NCBI RefSeq assembly: GCF_051414055.1
Contig: NZ_JBLKNX010000001.1
Span: 62,001 to 126,000, forward strand
Length of the DNA stretch: 64,000 nt
Direction: 5' to 3'
Source of the DNA: Halosimplex halobium
GTDB taxonomy: Archaea; Halobacteriota; Halobacteria; Halobacteriales; Haloarculaceae
Shown: piece by piece, positions 16,808 through 25,495 of the stretch
How positions within the stretch are numbered: position 1 is the first letter of the stretch
Layout: every line of letters starts with the position of its first letter
The notes under the pieces: generated by a model
Seen by the model: only the letters and a program-made list of their open reading frames with translations
Told to the model about the DNA's origin: nothing
Databases searched by the model: none
Translations under genes and position numbers: made by a program

Positions 16808-19228
16808 TCAGAAGTCACCCAGGCTCGACTGGTCCTCCTCGTCGCCCGGTTCGCCGCCCGCGCTGGCCGCCCCGCCGTCGCCGCTCGCGCCGTCGTCCGG
16901 GCGTGCGCTCGCGTCGGGGTCGACGCCGTCCATCGACGGGTCGCGGTGGCCGGCGTTCTCCAGAACCGTCTCGGCGGTGCCCTCGCGGCCGCGCAGGGCG
17001 CCCAGCACGACCGACTTGTCGGCCTCCCGGAGGTCGGCGCGGTCCTCGATGCCCGCGTCGTAGAGCCGCCGGGCGCGCTTGCGGCCGACGCCGCGGACGC
17101 CGGCCAGATCCGTCAGTTCCTCGCGGACGCCGTGTTCGGCCCGGACGCGCGCCTCGCGGATCGCCGGCGCGAGCCCGAGACCGAGTTCCCCCGCGAGCGA
17201 CTCCGCGGCGCCGAGCAGCCACTGGGCGGTCTCGACCTTGCCGCGCACGTCGCCGGGGCCGACGTCGTAGCGGTCGGTGATCGCCTCCTCGTCGACCTCG
17301 CTGGCCCAGTCCTCGAGCATCCGCGCGGTCTTCAGCGCCGACAGCCAGTCCTCGAAGGCCGGGTCGAACTCGCTGGGCATCGACCCGAGGAACTCCTCCT
17401 CGCGCTCGAAGGCCAGCATCTGGTACTCCTCCTCGTCGCCCGAGCGCAGGTACAGCTCGTACATGTCCGGCGTGCGCGCCACGAGGTGGTACAGCCCCAT
17501 CGCCGTCGGGTCCGGTCGATCGGCCTCCTCGTCCTCCTCGTCGGCGAGGTCGCTCGCGGTCGTGAACCCTGGCGGCTCCTCCCCGTCGGCGGGCGCGTCG
17601 GCCTCGACCGCCGGCCGGTCGGCCGCGCCCGACCCGTCGTCCGACCGCGCCCGCCCGTCGCCGCGTTTCCAGGCGCGCAGGCCGTCGATGATCTCCGCGG
17701 CGCTCATCGGGTCGAGGTAGAGCCGCGAGACGGTGTGGCCCAGCGAGGTCGCGGTCAGGTCGTCGCCGTCGCGCTCCATGAACTCGTTCCGTTCGAGGTA
17801 CTCGATCATGTCGTCCATCACGCGCTCGAGCCGGCCGCGCTCGGTCGTCTGGGAAGCGTACAGCGTCCCCTCGAGGAACTCCAGCAGCCCCTCGCGGGAG
17901 TTGGCGAACCCGGAGGCGACGGTGGCGAGGATGTGCGTGCGCAGCGCGGGCTCGGCCGCGAGCTTCGACTCGACGGGCTCGGGGTCGGCCCAGACGTAGC
18001 GCTCGAACAGCTCGTCGAGTTCGTCGTGGCTGTCGGCGACGAGGAGGGCTTCGCCGTACGGATCCAGTCCGGGGCGGCCCGCCCGCCCCATCATCTGGTG
18101 GACCTCCAGCACCGACAGCGGCTGCATCCCGCCGGCGGTGCCGTCGTAGCGGCGCCAGTCCCGCACCACGACGCGCCGCGAGGGGGTGTTGACCCCGGCC
18201 GCGAGCGTCGGCGTCGCCGAGACGACCTTGACGAGCCGGTCGCGGAAGGCGTCCTCGACGAGCGAGCGGTGGCCGCTGGCGAGGCCGGCGTGGTGGAACG
18301 CCGCGCCCTGCTCGACCGCGTCGGCGAGGTCGTCGCTCGTCTCGGTGTCGCTCACCTCCCGGATCTCCGCCGCGATGTCGGCGAGCTGGTCGCGCTCGTC
18401 GGCCGTGAGGTGCGGTTCGACCGTCGAGGCGAGCCGCCCGGCGGCAGCCTCGGCGTTGCGCCGGGAGTTGACGAACACCAGCGTCGACCCCTCGTCCTCC
18501 AGCGTGTCGCGGACGATAGCTGCGGTCGGCTTCTCGGAGTTTCGCACGGGCAGTTCGCTCTGGCTCCCGTCCTCCAGGTGCAGCGCCTGGCCGTAGTGGA
18601 CTCCCTTCTTCAGTTCGATGGGGCGCCACTCGGAGTCCACGAGCGCGGCGTCGAGCCACTCGGCGAGCGCCTCGGCGTTGCCGATCGTGGCGGACAGCGC
18701 CACCGTCTGCAGGTCGGGGTTGAGCTGGCGGAGCTTCGCCAGCGTCACCTCCAGCGTGGGGCCGCGCTCGCCGTCGTCGACGAGGTGGACCTCGTCGCTC
18801 ACGACGCAGGTGAGCTCGTCCAGCCACGGCGCGTCGTTCCTGACGAGGGAGTCGACCTTCTCGCTGGTGGCGACGACGATGTCCTTCGAGGCGAGCCAGC
18901 CGCCCTCGGACTCGTAGTTGCCGGTCGAGACGCCCACGTCGAGGCCGTACTGCTCGAACTGTTCGAACTCCTCGCGCTTCTCGCTCGCCAGCGCGCGCAG
19001 GGGGACGATGTACAGCGCCTTCCCCCCGCGCTCGACGGAGGCGAGCATGGCGAGCGTGGCGACGAGGGTCTTCCCGCTGGCCGTGGGGACGCTGGCGACG
19101 AGGTTCTCGCCCTCGGTGACGCCGGCGTCGACGGCCTCGGCCTGCGGGGGGTACAGCGACTCGATGCCGTCCCCGCGCAGGTGCTCGGGCAACCACTCGG
19201 GCACGCCCGGGATGTCCGCGACGTCCAT
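16808..19228 (-). CDS. hel308: ATP-dependent DNA helicase Hel308
   Basis: 806 residues from ATG 19228 (MDVADIPGVPEWL); the much longer upstream frame runs through the promoter and is not used. Superfamily 2 motifs: Walker A SVPTASGKT (46-54), DEVH box (145-148), SATIGN (179-184), FVNSRRNAE, SATPTLAAGVNTPSRRVVVRD and QMMGRAGRPGLD. Near the C-terminus a helix-hairpin-helix (VRGVGRKRARRLYDAGI) forms the DNA-ratchet/brake domain, followed by a disordered acidic tail. It unwinds lagging-strand forks during replication repair. A haloarchaeal acidic insertion lies about residues 530-575. Confidence 0.95.
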   Translation of the reverse strand: MDVADIPGVPEWLPEHLRGDGIESLYPPQAEAVDAGVTEGENLVASVPTASGKTLVATLAMLASVERGGKALYIVPLRALASEKREEFEQFEQYGLDVGVSTGNYESEGGWLASKDIVVATSEKVDSLVRNDAPWLDELTCVVSDEVHLVDDGERGPTLEVTLAKLRQLNPDLQTVALSATIGNAEALAEWLDAALVDSEWRPIELKKGVHYGQALHLEDGSQSELPVRNSEKPTAAIVRDTLEDEGSTLVFVNSRRNAEAAAGRLASTVEPHLTADERDQLADIAAEIREVSDTETSDDLADAVEQGAAFHHAGLASGHRSLVEDAFRDRLVKVVSATPTLAAGVNTPSRRVVVRDWRRYDGTAGGMQPLSVLEVHQMMGRAGRPGLDPYGEALLVADSHDELDELFERYVWADPEPVESKLAAEPALRTHILATVASGFANSREGLLEFLEGTLYASQTTERGRLERVMDDMIEYLERNEFMERDGDDLTATSLGHTVSRLYLDPMSAAEIIDGLRAWKRGDGRARSDDGSGAADRPAVEADAPADGEEPPGFTTASDLADEEDEEADRPDPTAMGLYHLVARTPDMYELYLRSGDEEEYQMLAFEREEEFLGSMPSEFDPAFEDWLSALKTARMLEDWASEVDEEAITDRYDVGPGDVRGKVETAQWLLGAAESLAGELGLGLAPAIREARVRAEHGVREELTDLAGVRGVGRKRARRLYDAGIEDRADLREADKSVVLGALRGREGTAETVLENAGHRDPSMDGVDPDASARPDDGASGDGGAASAGGEPGDEEDQSSLGDF

Positions 19229-19252
19229 TACCGACGCCTTGCGCCCTTCGGG

Positions 19253-19259
19253 ATTTAAA
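19253..19259 (-). promoter_or_regulatory. TATA-like box of hel308
   Basis: On the minus strand GTTTAAAT lies about 28 bp before ATG 19228, and confirms that start over the longer open frame. Confidence 0.65.
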
Positions 19260-19260
19260 C

Positions 19261-19800
19261 TGTCGGGACCGACTTTTTCGACCGGGGTTTCCTCGGTCGC
19301 CTGCGGCGACCTGGGGGGAACGCCCGGTCCGAAACCATGGGTGAAAAAGGCCGGCTGCGACGGTCGCTCCGCTCCCGCGCAGCCGGTGTCCGCGGGAGTG
19401 AACACCGCGAACGACCGAGGGCTCGTCAGCGCTTGCTCTGACGTTGGCGGCCTCCGTGCCGCGACGACACCGCGCGAGATCTTCGTGAACGTGTGACGAA
19501 GGCTTGTCGGAGCTTGCTCTGACAGTGGATGAGCGACGCCAGGAGCGAATCGGCTGGGGAGGCTTGTGGTCCGTTGCGGTGCTGTGCGGGGCGGTGCGGT
19601 TGCGTCCTGGCGTCCGCGCGAACGTGTGAGCGCGGGCCCGGGAGAGCGTGCTCTCCCGGTGGACTGAACGGGCGAGGCGCGCTCGCGCCGAGGGCTTGCA
19701 ACGCACACAGTCGAGTGCAGTCAGGTCGAATACGGTCGAGTGCGGTCGCTGTCGTTCCCGTCGCTGCCACACCGACCCAACCGGAAACGACGGCTCCATT
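19261..19800. other. Hairpin-rich gene-free island upstream of hel308
   Basis: No supported gene. At least six inverted repeats are visible: 19295-19311 (GGTCGCC, 3-nt loop, perfect), 19351-19359 with 19378-19386 (CCGGCTGCG arms, perfect), 19425-19442 and 19506-19523 (related GTCxGxGC..GCTCTGAC hairpins), about 19640-19657 (GGGAGAGC..GCTCTCCC, perfect) and 19676-19689 (GGCGCG..CGCGCC). The direct repeat GTCGAGTGC near 19710 and 19734 adds to this. No RNA family is recognised. Confidence 0.55.
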
Positions 19801-19824
19801 CACAGCACGAACGGACCTTGACCT

Positions 19825-19852
19825 CCTCCTCCCCCTGAAGGCGGAGGAATCC
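19825..19852. repeat. Solitary hairpin resembling an IS200/IS605-type end
   Basis: TCCTCC and GGAGGA form a stem around a short loop containing CCCTGAAGGC. Such subterminal hairpins mark ends of IS200/IS605/IS1341 elements, but no transposase gene is adjacent. It may be a solo remnant or a terminator. It lies between the hairpin-rich island and the next gene. Confidence 0.3.
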
Positions 19853-19922
19853 GGCCATCGGATTCGCGCGGATCACAGCCGTCCGGGCGCGGACTTTTGC
19901 CCGTCGACGCCGAACCGTCGGT

Positions 19923-20786
19923 ATGGAGGTGAACTGCGAGGGGTGTGCCGGCTGCTGTCTCGACTGGCGCGCGCTGGCGCCGGACGACGCCGACCACGGC
20001 CACGAGCGCCGCGGTAGCTACCGCCCGCTCGACGACGTGGCCAACCTCGCGCCGCTGTCGAGCGACGAGGTGCGCGCGTTCCTCGACGCGGGCCTCGCCG
20101 GCGCGCTGGTCGCCCGGCTGTTCCGGATCGAGGACGGCCCGAGCGTCACCGTCGGGGGCGTCGAGGTCGCCGCCGTCCGGGGCCGCCCAGCCTTCCTCGT
20201 CGGCCTGCGGAAGGTCCCCAAGCCCGTCGCGCCCTTCGACGCCGAGCCGCGCTGGCTCCCGACCTGCGCCTTCCTCGACCCGGAGACGCTCCAGTGTCGC
20301 ATCCACGAGAGCGACCTCTATCCCGGAACCTGCGCGACCTACCCGGGCGACAATCTCGCGCTGGACGCCGAGACGGAGTGCGAGCGGGTCGAGCGCGTCC
20401 ACGGCGGCGAGCGGCTGCTCGACGACGAACCGCCCGACGACGCCGGTCCGGTGCTGGGGCCGGGAGCGGTGGGTGCGCGGGTGTTCGGCCACCCCGACGC
20501 CGAACGGATCGAGGGAGCGGTCGCGCGGCTCGCCGCGGGCGAGGCGACGCGGGCCGACCACGCCGAGTTCGTGGCCGTCGCCGCCGCCTCGGCGCCGGGG
20601 ACGCTGGCCGTCAGCGACGAGCGCTACGAACGGGCCCGCGAGCGGGCGCTCGACGCAGACTCGTGGGTCGACGGCGCCGTCGCCGAGTGGACCGACCGCG
20701 CTGGCGAGGAGCCGCCCGACCCCGGGGCCGCCGCGACCGTCGAGGGTGACCGCGGCGCGCCCGAGACGCCGGGCTGGGAGGACTGA
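19923..20786 (+). CDS. YkgJ-type Cys-cluster (Zn/Fe-chelating) protein
   Basis: 287 residues. The N-terminus MEVNCEGCAGCCLDW and later TCAFLDPETLQCRIHESDLYPGTCATYPGD give the CxxCxxCC and CxFLxxxxCxIHxxRPxxCRxYP pattern of the YkgJ/UPF0153 family, which binds iron or zinc. The C-terminal half is a haloarchaeal helical extension without recognisable motifs. Function is not established for the family. Confidence 0.85.
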   Translation: MEVNCEGCAGCCLDWRALAPDDADHGHERRGSYRPLDDVANLAPLSSDEVRAFLDAGLAGALVARLFRIEDGPSVTVGGVEVAAVRGRPAFLVGLRKVPKPVAPFDAEPRWLPTCAFLDPETLQCRIHESDLYPGTCATYPGDNLALDAETECERVERVHGGERLLDDEPPDDAGPVLGPGAVGARVFGHPDAERIEGAVARLAAGEATRADHAEFVAVAAASAPGTLAVSDERYERARERALDADSWVDGAVAEWTDRAGEEPPDPGAAATVEGDRGAPETPGWED

Positions 20787-20852
20787 GGCGCGACCGGCCG
20801 GGGTCGCCCAGCCGGCTCGGGTCGTTAAGGGGATTCAGTCCCTGGTCCGGGT

Positions 20853-21803
20853 ATGCACGTGCTCGTCACGGGGGCGACGGGGTTCGTCGGGGGGCGGCTC
20901 GTCCCCGCACTCACGGCGGCCGGCCACGACGTGCGGGCGCTGGTCCGGGACCCGTCGGCCTACGACCCGCCGCCGGGCGTCGAGGTGGTCCAGGGCGACC
21001 TGCTCGAACCCGGAACGCTCGCGCCCGCCTTCGAGGGGATCGACGCGGCGTACTACCTCGTCCACTCGATGCGGGCGGGCGACGACTTCGAGGAACGGGA
21101 CCGCAAGGCCGCGAGTAACTTCGCCGCCGTCGCGAACGGCGCGGGGGTCGAGCGGGTCGTCTACCTCGGCGGCCTCGGCGAGGACGGCGACGACCTCTCG
21201 CCGCACCTCCGGTCGCGCCGGGAGGTCGAGCGGATCCTCGCCGACGCCGACTACGACCTGACGACGCTGCGGGCGGCGGTCATCGTCGGGGACGGCAGCG
21301 CCAGCTTCCGGATGGTCCGCCAGCTGGTCCGGCGGCTACCGCTGATGGTCACCCCCCGGTGGGTCAAAAACGAGTGCCAGCCCATCGCCGTCGACGACGT
21401 GGTCGCGTACCTCGTCGGCGTCCTCGACGCGCCGGCGACCGCGGGCGAGACCTACGGGATCGGCGGGCCCGACGTGTTGACCTACCGCGAGATGCTCGCC
21501 CGGACCGCCGAGGCGATGGGCCGGCGCCGGCCGCTGATCCTCTCGGTCCCCGTCCTCACGCCGAAGCTCTCCTCGTACTGGATCGGGCTGGTGACCGACG
21601 TGCCGACGGCGGTCGCCCGGCCGCTCGTCCTCGGGCTGAAGAACCCGGTCGTCGTCACCGACGACGCGATCCGCGACCACGTCGACGTCGATCTCACGTC
21701 GTTCGACGACGCCGTCCGGAAGGCGCTGGCCCCCGAGACGGGGACGGCCGCACCCGCCCCCGGCGGGAGCCCGAGCGCCGACGAACGCGGGGGGCGGACC
21801 TGA
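20853..21803 (+). CDS. NAD(P)-binding epimerase/NDUFA9-like protein
   Basis: 316 residues. MHVLVTGATGFVGGRLVPAL is an extended-SDR Rossmann start, followed by VVQGDLLEPGTL and VVYLGGLGEDG. The active-site YxxxK of catalytic SDRs is not evident, as in the atypical SDR group related to complex I subunit NDUFA9, which includes quinone- or lipid-pathway proteins. The last 25 residues are Ala/Pro/Gly-rich. Degenerate 24-bp repeats run over its stop codon. Confidence 0.82.
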   Translation: MHVLVTGATGFVGGRLVPALTAAGHDVRALVRDPSAYDPPPGVEVVQGDLLEPGTLAPAFEGIDAAYYLVHSMRAGDDFEERDRKAASNFAAVANGAGVERVVYLGGLGEDGDDLSPHLRSRREVERILADADYDLTTLRAAVIVGDGSASFRMVRQLVRRLPLMVTPRWVKNECQPIAVDDVVAYLVGVLDAPATAGETYGIGGPDVLTYREMLARTAEAMGRRRPLILSVPVLTPKLSSYWIGLVTDVPTAVARPLVLGLKNPVVVTDDAIRDHVDVDLTSFDDAVRKALAPETGTAAPAPGGSPSADERGGRT

Positions 21804-21870
21804 TGGTGGGACGACCGGCGGACCCGACAGCGGGACGACCACGGAGGGTGGACCCGATGGCGGACCGAGC
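21793..21870. repeat. Imperfect 24-bp tandem repeat spanning a stop codon
   Basis: Units at 21793-21816 and 21817-21840 share GGCGGACC at the start and GGGACGACC at the end with about 19 of 24 bases matching; a weaker third copy is at 21847-21870. The first unit contains the stop of the epimerase-like gene, so the array crosses from coding into intergenic DNA. Confidence 0.6.
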
Positions 21871-21897
21871 GCCACGCGCGACACCGGGAGGGTCCCG

Positions 21898-22722
21898 GTG
21901 ATCGACCCGGACCCTGGCCCGGGGGGCGACGCCCGCGCGGACGGGGACGGCACAGGCGGAGAGGACGCTGCAGACGCCGCTGACGCCGCCGCGTCGCCCG
22001 TCCCGGAGTACGGTGAGACGTGGGTCTACGAGAGCATCGTCGGCGCGCTCCCGGGGGTCGAGGTCTCCGAGCGGCTGGCGCTGGTCATCCAGTTCTCGCT
22101 GTTCGAGGCGGGCGTGCTGGTGCTGGCCGCGATCTACGGGCTCCCGGAGGGGGCCGTCGCGGGGACGGTCGCCGTCCTCGTCGCGACCGCCGGCAGCCTG
22201 GAGATGCTGCGGATCAGCAAGCTCGTCCGCCGGGCGGACCCGCCGGAGCCGTACCGCCGGCTCGTCTTCGGCTCCAGCATCGAGGTGGTCCTCGGCGTGC
22301 TGGCCTTCGTCGCCCTGCTGACCTACCTGTTCGTCGTCGACCCGCGCACGCCGCGCCCGCTGGTGACCGAACTGCTGGGCCCGGAGCCGCCGCTGGCCGC
22401 GACGTATCTCACCCTCCTCGTGCTCTGGGACGTGTGCTACCGCATCGGCACCGGCTGGTGGGCCAGCGTCGCCGCGCTGTGGCGGTCGGCCCGCTTCCGG
22501 TTCTCCCCCGAACAGACCCGGATCCTCGCCCGCGCCGACCTGGAGACGATGGGCTTCGGGTTGCTCCAGCTGCTTTTGGTCCCGTTCCTGCTGGACCACA
22601 CGGTCCTGCTGGTCGCCGTCGTCGGGCACGTCCTCGCGATCGCGACCGTGACATCGCTGTCGCTGGTCGTCCTCTACCGGCGCACGGAAGGAACCGGAGC
22701 GATTACGAATTTATCTCCTTGA
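21898..22722 (+). CDS. Multi-pass membrane protein, haloarchaeal family
   Basis: 274 residues from GTG 21898. A disordered acidic N-terminus of about 40 residues precedes six or so hydrophobic segments: LFEAGVLVLAAIYGL, AVAGTVAVLVATAG, VVLGVLAFVALLTYLFVV, AATYLTLLVLWDVCY, LLQLLLVPFLLDHTVLL and VAVVGHVLAIATVTSL. Conserved-looking charged loops (RISKLVRRADPP, RSARFRFSPEQ) face the cytoplasm. The function is unknown. Its 3' end overlaps the convergent DUF5786 gene by 20 bp. Confidence 0.75.
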   Translation: MIDPDPGPGGDARADGDGTGGEDAADAADAAASPVPEYGETWVYESIVGALPGVEVSERLALVIQFSLFEAGVLVLAAIYGLPEGAVAGTVAVLVATAGSLEMLRISKLVRRADPPEPYRRLVFGSSIEVVLGVLAFVALLTYLFVVDPRTPRPLVTELLGPEPPLAATYLTLLVLWDVCYRIGTGWWASVAALWRSARFRFSPEQTRILARADLETMGFGLLQLLLVPFLLDHTVLLVAVVGHVLAIATVTSLSLVVLYRRTEGTGAITNLSP

Positions 22723-22873
22723 ACTGGTCGAGCAGCTCCTCCGCCGACTCGTCGCTGTCGTACTCGACCTCGCCGCGGTACTCCGTGCGGCGGTCCTCGT
22801 CGCTCATGTCGACCTCGCCGTTCTTGCGCTCGCGGCGCTCATGCTCCACTTCGTCGTATGCACCCATCGACAT
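22703..22873 (-). CDS. DUF5786 family small protein
   Basis: 56 residues (MSMGAYDEVEHERRERKNG, ending LLDQFKEINS). The MSMGAYDExEHERRE start is the hallmark of the haloarchaeal DUF5786 family, and the EYDSDESAEELLDQFK end also fits. It is hydrophilic and highly charged; function unknown. ATG at 22873 is used; a second ATG lies two codons on. It is too short to be picked by simple length filters. AT-rich promoter sequence (ATTGATAATC) lies about 30 bp upstream on the minus strand. Confidence 0.85.
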   Translation of the reverse strand: MSMGAYDEVEHERRERKNGEVDMSDEDRRTEYRGEVEYDSDESAEELLDQFKEINS

Positions 22874-23040
22874 TGTGTATCACACCCACACTAGTGAGCT
22901 AACGATTATCAATGTAACGGTCGGTGAAATTTCCGGTCGAGCGTCACTGACGCGCCCGCTGGCGGGGTCTGAACGGGCGGCGGCGCCGGCGGGGCGACGA
23001 GTCCGAACAGTGTAAACCGCTGGCTCCCGCTTCCCCCGAT

Positions 23041-24042
23041 ATGGCCGGACCGGTTCGCTTTCGGCGGTCGACCGGGCGCTGGGACGAGCAGCGGGTCAGA
23101 CAGGACCTGTTCGCCCCGCTCGACGACCGCTTCGGCGCGCGACTGACGACGCCGAAGATCGACGGTCCGCGCGGGTACCGCGCCCGCCGGTTCGAGATGG
23201 ACAACGGCGATCTGGCCCTGTTCGCCTGGGACGACGACGGCGCCTACTGGCTGGGCAACACCGAGACGCCCGAGGCGCTGTGGCGCACCGAGAAGGAGAC
23301 CTTCGACGAGGCGCCCTACGAGGTCGCCCGCTGGGCCCAGCGCGAACTCACCTACGACCTCCAGCGCCAGGCCCCCTGGCTCGCCGCCTACGAGTACGTC
23401 TCGTGGTTTTTCCTCCCGGTCCTCTTCTCGAAGGACGGCCGCGAGACCACCCGCGCCTTTTTCGACCGCGACGCCGCCGGGTTCCCCGACGCCACCCGGG
23501 AGGAAGGGCTGGAGTTCTACGAGCGGTTCCTGAAGACGGGCGTCCTCGACGACCACCGCTACACCATGGCCGCCAAGCTCGGCACCAGCGAGCGCAACGA
23601 GTTCAGCCGCATGCGCGCCACCATGGGCGAGTTCGACGCCGCCAAACTGCTCGCCGACGCCGGGATCGATTTCGTCCCCGAGTCGGAACGGGACTCCGGG
23701 CACGCGCTGGACTTCGCCGTCGAGACCCCCGGCGGGGAGCGGCTCGTCGAGGTCACCCGCCCGATGGCCCCTCGCAACCGCCCCGCCGGTACCCCCATCG
23801 CCGCGCTGCGGCGGACTGTCGACTCGAAGACCCGCGACCAGCTCGCCATCCACGACGACGCCGTCCTGCTGGTCGACTGCACCTCCTTCCGCGACGACGA
23901 GTGGAACCCCATCCGCGCCGAGCGCCCCTCCGTCGGCTACCAGCCCACCGTCGTCTTCCGCTACCGCCCCGACGGCCGCTGCGAGGGCTACCGCCACGGC
24001 GACGTGCCGCTCGACCTCGACGCCGCCGTCGAGTGGGTGTGA
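23041..24042 (+). CDS. DUF5784 family protein
   Basis: 333 residues (MAGPVRFRRSTGRWDEQRVRQDLF). It matches the haloarchaeal DUF5784 pattern. In the C-terminal third, HALDFAVETPGGERLVEVTRP resembles a restriction-endonuclease-like core (Asp, then Glu-x-x), followed by helices and AVLLVDCTSF. That hint of a nuclease fold is inference only. No membrane segments or signal peptide. Confidence 0.75.
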   Translation: MAGPVRFRRSTGRWDEQRVRQDLFAPLDDRFGARLTTPKIDGPRGYRARRFEMDNGDLALFAWDDDGAYWLGNTETPEALWRTEKETFDEAPYEVARWAQRELTYDLQRQAPWLAAYEYVSWFFLPVLFSKDGRETTRAFFDRDAAGFPDATREEGLEFYERFLKTGVLDDHRYTMAAKLGTSERNEFSRMRATMGEFDAAKLLADAGIDFVPESERDSGHALDFAVETPGGERLVEVTRPMAPRNRPAGTPIAALRRTVDSKTRDQLAIHDDAVLLVDCTSFRDDEWNPIRAERPSVGYQPTVVFRYRPDGRCEGYRHGDVPLDLDAAVEWV

Positions 24043-24043
24043 C

Positions 24044-24250
24044 TCACCGCCCGGAGCGGACCTCGTCGAGCGCGGCGTCGGCGAGTTTCGCCTCCGCCCG
24101 CCGCAGGTGCTCGCCGGCGGTCTGTGGGGAACAGCCGAGTTCGGCGGCCACGTCGGCGTGTGTCGCCGTCCGCGGCGTCTCGTAGTAGCCCAGCCGGTTC
24201 GCCGCCGCGACGGCCTCCCGCTGGCGGTCGGTCAGCGACCCGCCCGTCGA
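24044..24250 (-). pseudogene. Truncated HTH_10 (Bat-type) regulator, C-terminal part only
   Basis: The minus strand encodes GSLTDRQREAVAAANRLGYYETPRTATHADVAAELGCSPQTAGEHLRRAEAKL (the motif is split here only by description) and stops at 24044. This is the complete HTH_10 DNA-binding domain of haloarchaeal regulators, very like those of the next two genes. The roughly 160-residue N-terminal input domain is missing: beyond about 24250 the frame reads antisense to an ABC-permease fragment. Two intact paralogues lie within 2 kb on the same strand. Confidence 0.8.
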
Positions 24251-24254
24251 CTCG

Positions 24255-24658
24255 CGAGCGGCCGGCGTCGCTGGGGTCGTCGCGGTCTGTCTGCTCGTCG
24301 GCCTGCTGTTCATGGCCGTCTCGAACGTCGTCGGCCTGCTGGCCCGCGACGACGAGGTGGTCAACGCCGCCTCGATGCTGTTCATGTTCCCCCTCCTCTT
24401 CCTCTCGCCGGCGTTTGTCCCGCTGTCCGACGACATCGAGTTCGTCGCGGCGTTCAACCCCGTCACCTACGGCGTCGACGCGGTCCGGGCGCTGGTCCTC
24501 GGCCGGGACGTGTCGACGGTGCTGTCGGTCTCGCGGTTCGGCGGGGTCGCCGACACGGTCGTCCCCGCCGTCGCCGTCCTCGTCGCGCTGAACCTCGCTG
24601 TCGGCGCGCTCGCGGTCGGACTGCTCGCGCGCGCGCCAGCAGCGCCGAGGCGGTCTGA
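24255..24658 (+). pseudogene. Broken ABC-2 type permease, C-terminal fragment
   Basis: The + strand frame reads VAVCLLVGLLFMAVSNVVGLL, then ASMLFMFPLLFLSPAFVPLSDDIEFV, FNPVTYGVDAVRAL and LVALNLAVGALAVGLLAR: the last three membrane spans and the FNPVTY motif of drug/polysaccharide ABC-2 permeases. The N-terminal half is absent. Near the end a CG-repeat (about 24628-24637) shifts the frame; in the +2 frame the ending ASSAEAV and a TGA at 24656-24658 would complete it, so a two-base slip is likely. It lies opposite and between HTH_10 genes. No ATPase gene is present. Confidence 0.75.
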
Positions 24659-24699
24659 ACGGTCGAGCGGGGACGGAGACCCGGAGTTCGTGACCGAGC

Positions 24700-25374
24700 T
24701 CAGACCTCGGGACCGAACTCGTCGAGCGCGGCGTCGACGAGTTTGGCCTCGGCCTTCTGGAGGTGGTCGCTGGCGGTCGCGGGCGCGCAGTCGAGTTCCG
24801 CGGCGACGTCCTCGTGGGTGGCCTCGCGGGGCGTCTCGTAGTACCCCAGGTCCCGCGCGGTCTCGAGCGCCTCGCGCTGGCGCTCGCTCAGGCGTGTCCC
24901 GGGGTCGTCCAGCCCGCCGCGGAACTCGCCGACCTCGTCGACGCGGACGTCGATCTCGGCGGGGACCTCCTCCAGCGCCCGCTGGAGCGGTTCCGGGTCG
25001 CCCACCGCCCGCCCGTACATCGCGCCGTCGCGGTAGACGAACGGGGTCCGGACCACGAACCCCCGGCTCGACCCCATCTCGTGGATCCGGTCGAACAGCG
25101 GCGTCTCCGGGGAGCGCATCACCAGGAGCGCGTACGCGCGGCCCTCGCCGACGACCGACACCTCGACCGACTGGACGCCCGGGGTCTCGTCAGCCTGCGC
25201 GGCGAAGGCGGTGTGGTCGCCGTCGATGGCGATGAGCAGTGTCTCGACGCCCGCCGGCGTCGTGTTCACTTCGAGCACCCGCGCCTCCTCGACCTCGGGG
25301 GCGTGGGCGAGCAGGTTGAAGAACGTCGGCGCGTCCTCGGGGGCGACCCGCGCGGTGGCTCGCAGGACCTTCAT
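24700..25374 (-). CDS. HTH_10 (Bat-type) transcriptional regulator
   Basis: 224 residues. The C-terminal third is an HTH_10 domain (TRLSERQREALETARDLGYYETPREATHEDVAAEL), with an N-terminal alpha/beta input domain of the type found in many haloarchaeal regulators. It lacks PAS or GAF sensor domains. It is a close tandem paralogue of the next gene (identical stretches DHLQKAEAKLV), 121 bp apart. Its target is unknown; the neighbouring RND exporter is a candidate. Confidence 0.85.
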   Translation of the reverse strand: MKVLRATARVAPEDAPTFFNLLAHAPEVEEARVLEVNTTPAGVETLLIAIDGDHTAFAAQADETPGVQSVEVSVVGEGRAYALLVMRSPETPLFDRIHEMGSSRGFVVRTPFVYRDGAMYGRAVGDPEPLQRALEEVPAEIDVRVDEVGEFRGGLDDPGTRLSERQREALETARDLGYYETPREATHEDVAAELDCAPATASDHLQKAEAKLVDAALDEFGPEV

Positions 25375-25495
25375 CGGCGCGAACTGCGGGCGACGCCGGC
25401 ATAAATCCGTGCGACTCGGCCGGGGCTCGACCCTCCGGGCTCCGGCCCCGGTCTCCGACCCGGAGGGCGACCGGAGACGGTCGTGACCTCGCCGG

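Noticed and set aside
19529..20017. Plus-strand frame before the YkgJ-like gene
   Set aside because: Runs through the hairpin-rich island, and its product has no pattern; the real gene starts at 19923 in another frame.
21793..21870. CRISPR-like repeats
   Set aside because: Units are contiguous with no spacers and are imperfect; a tandem repeat, not an array.
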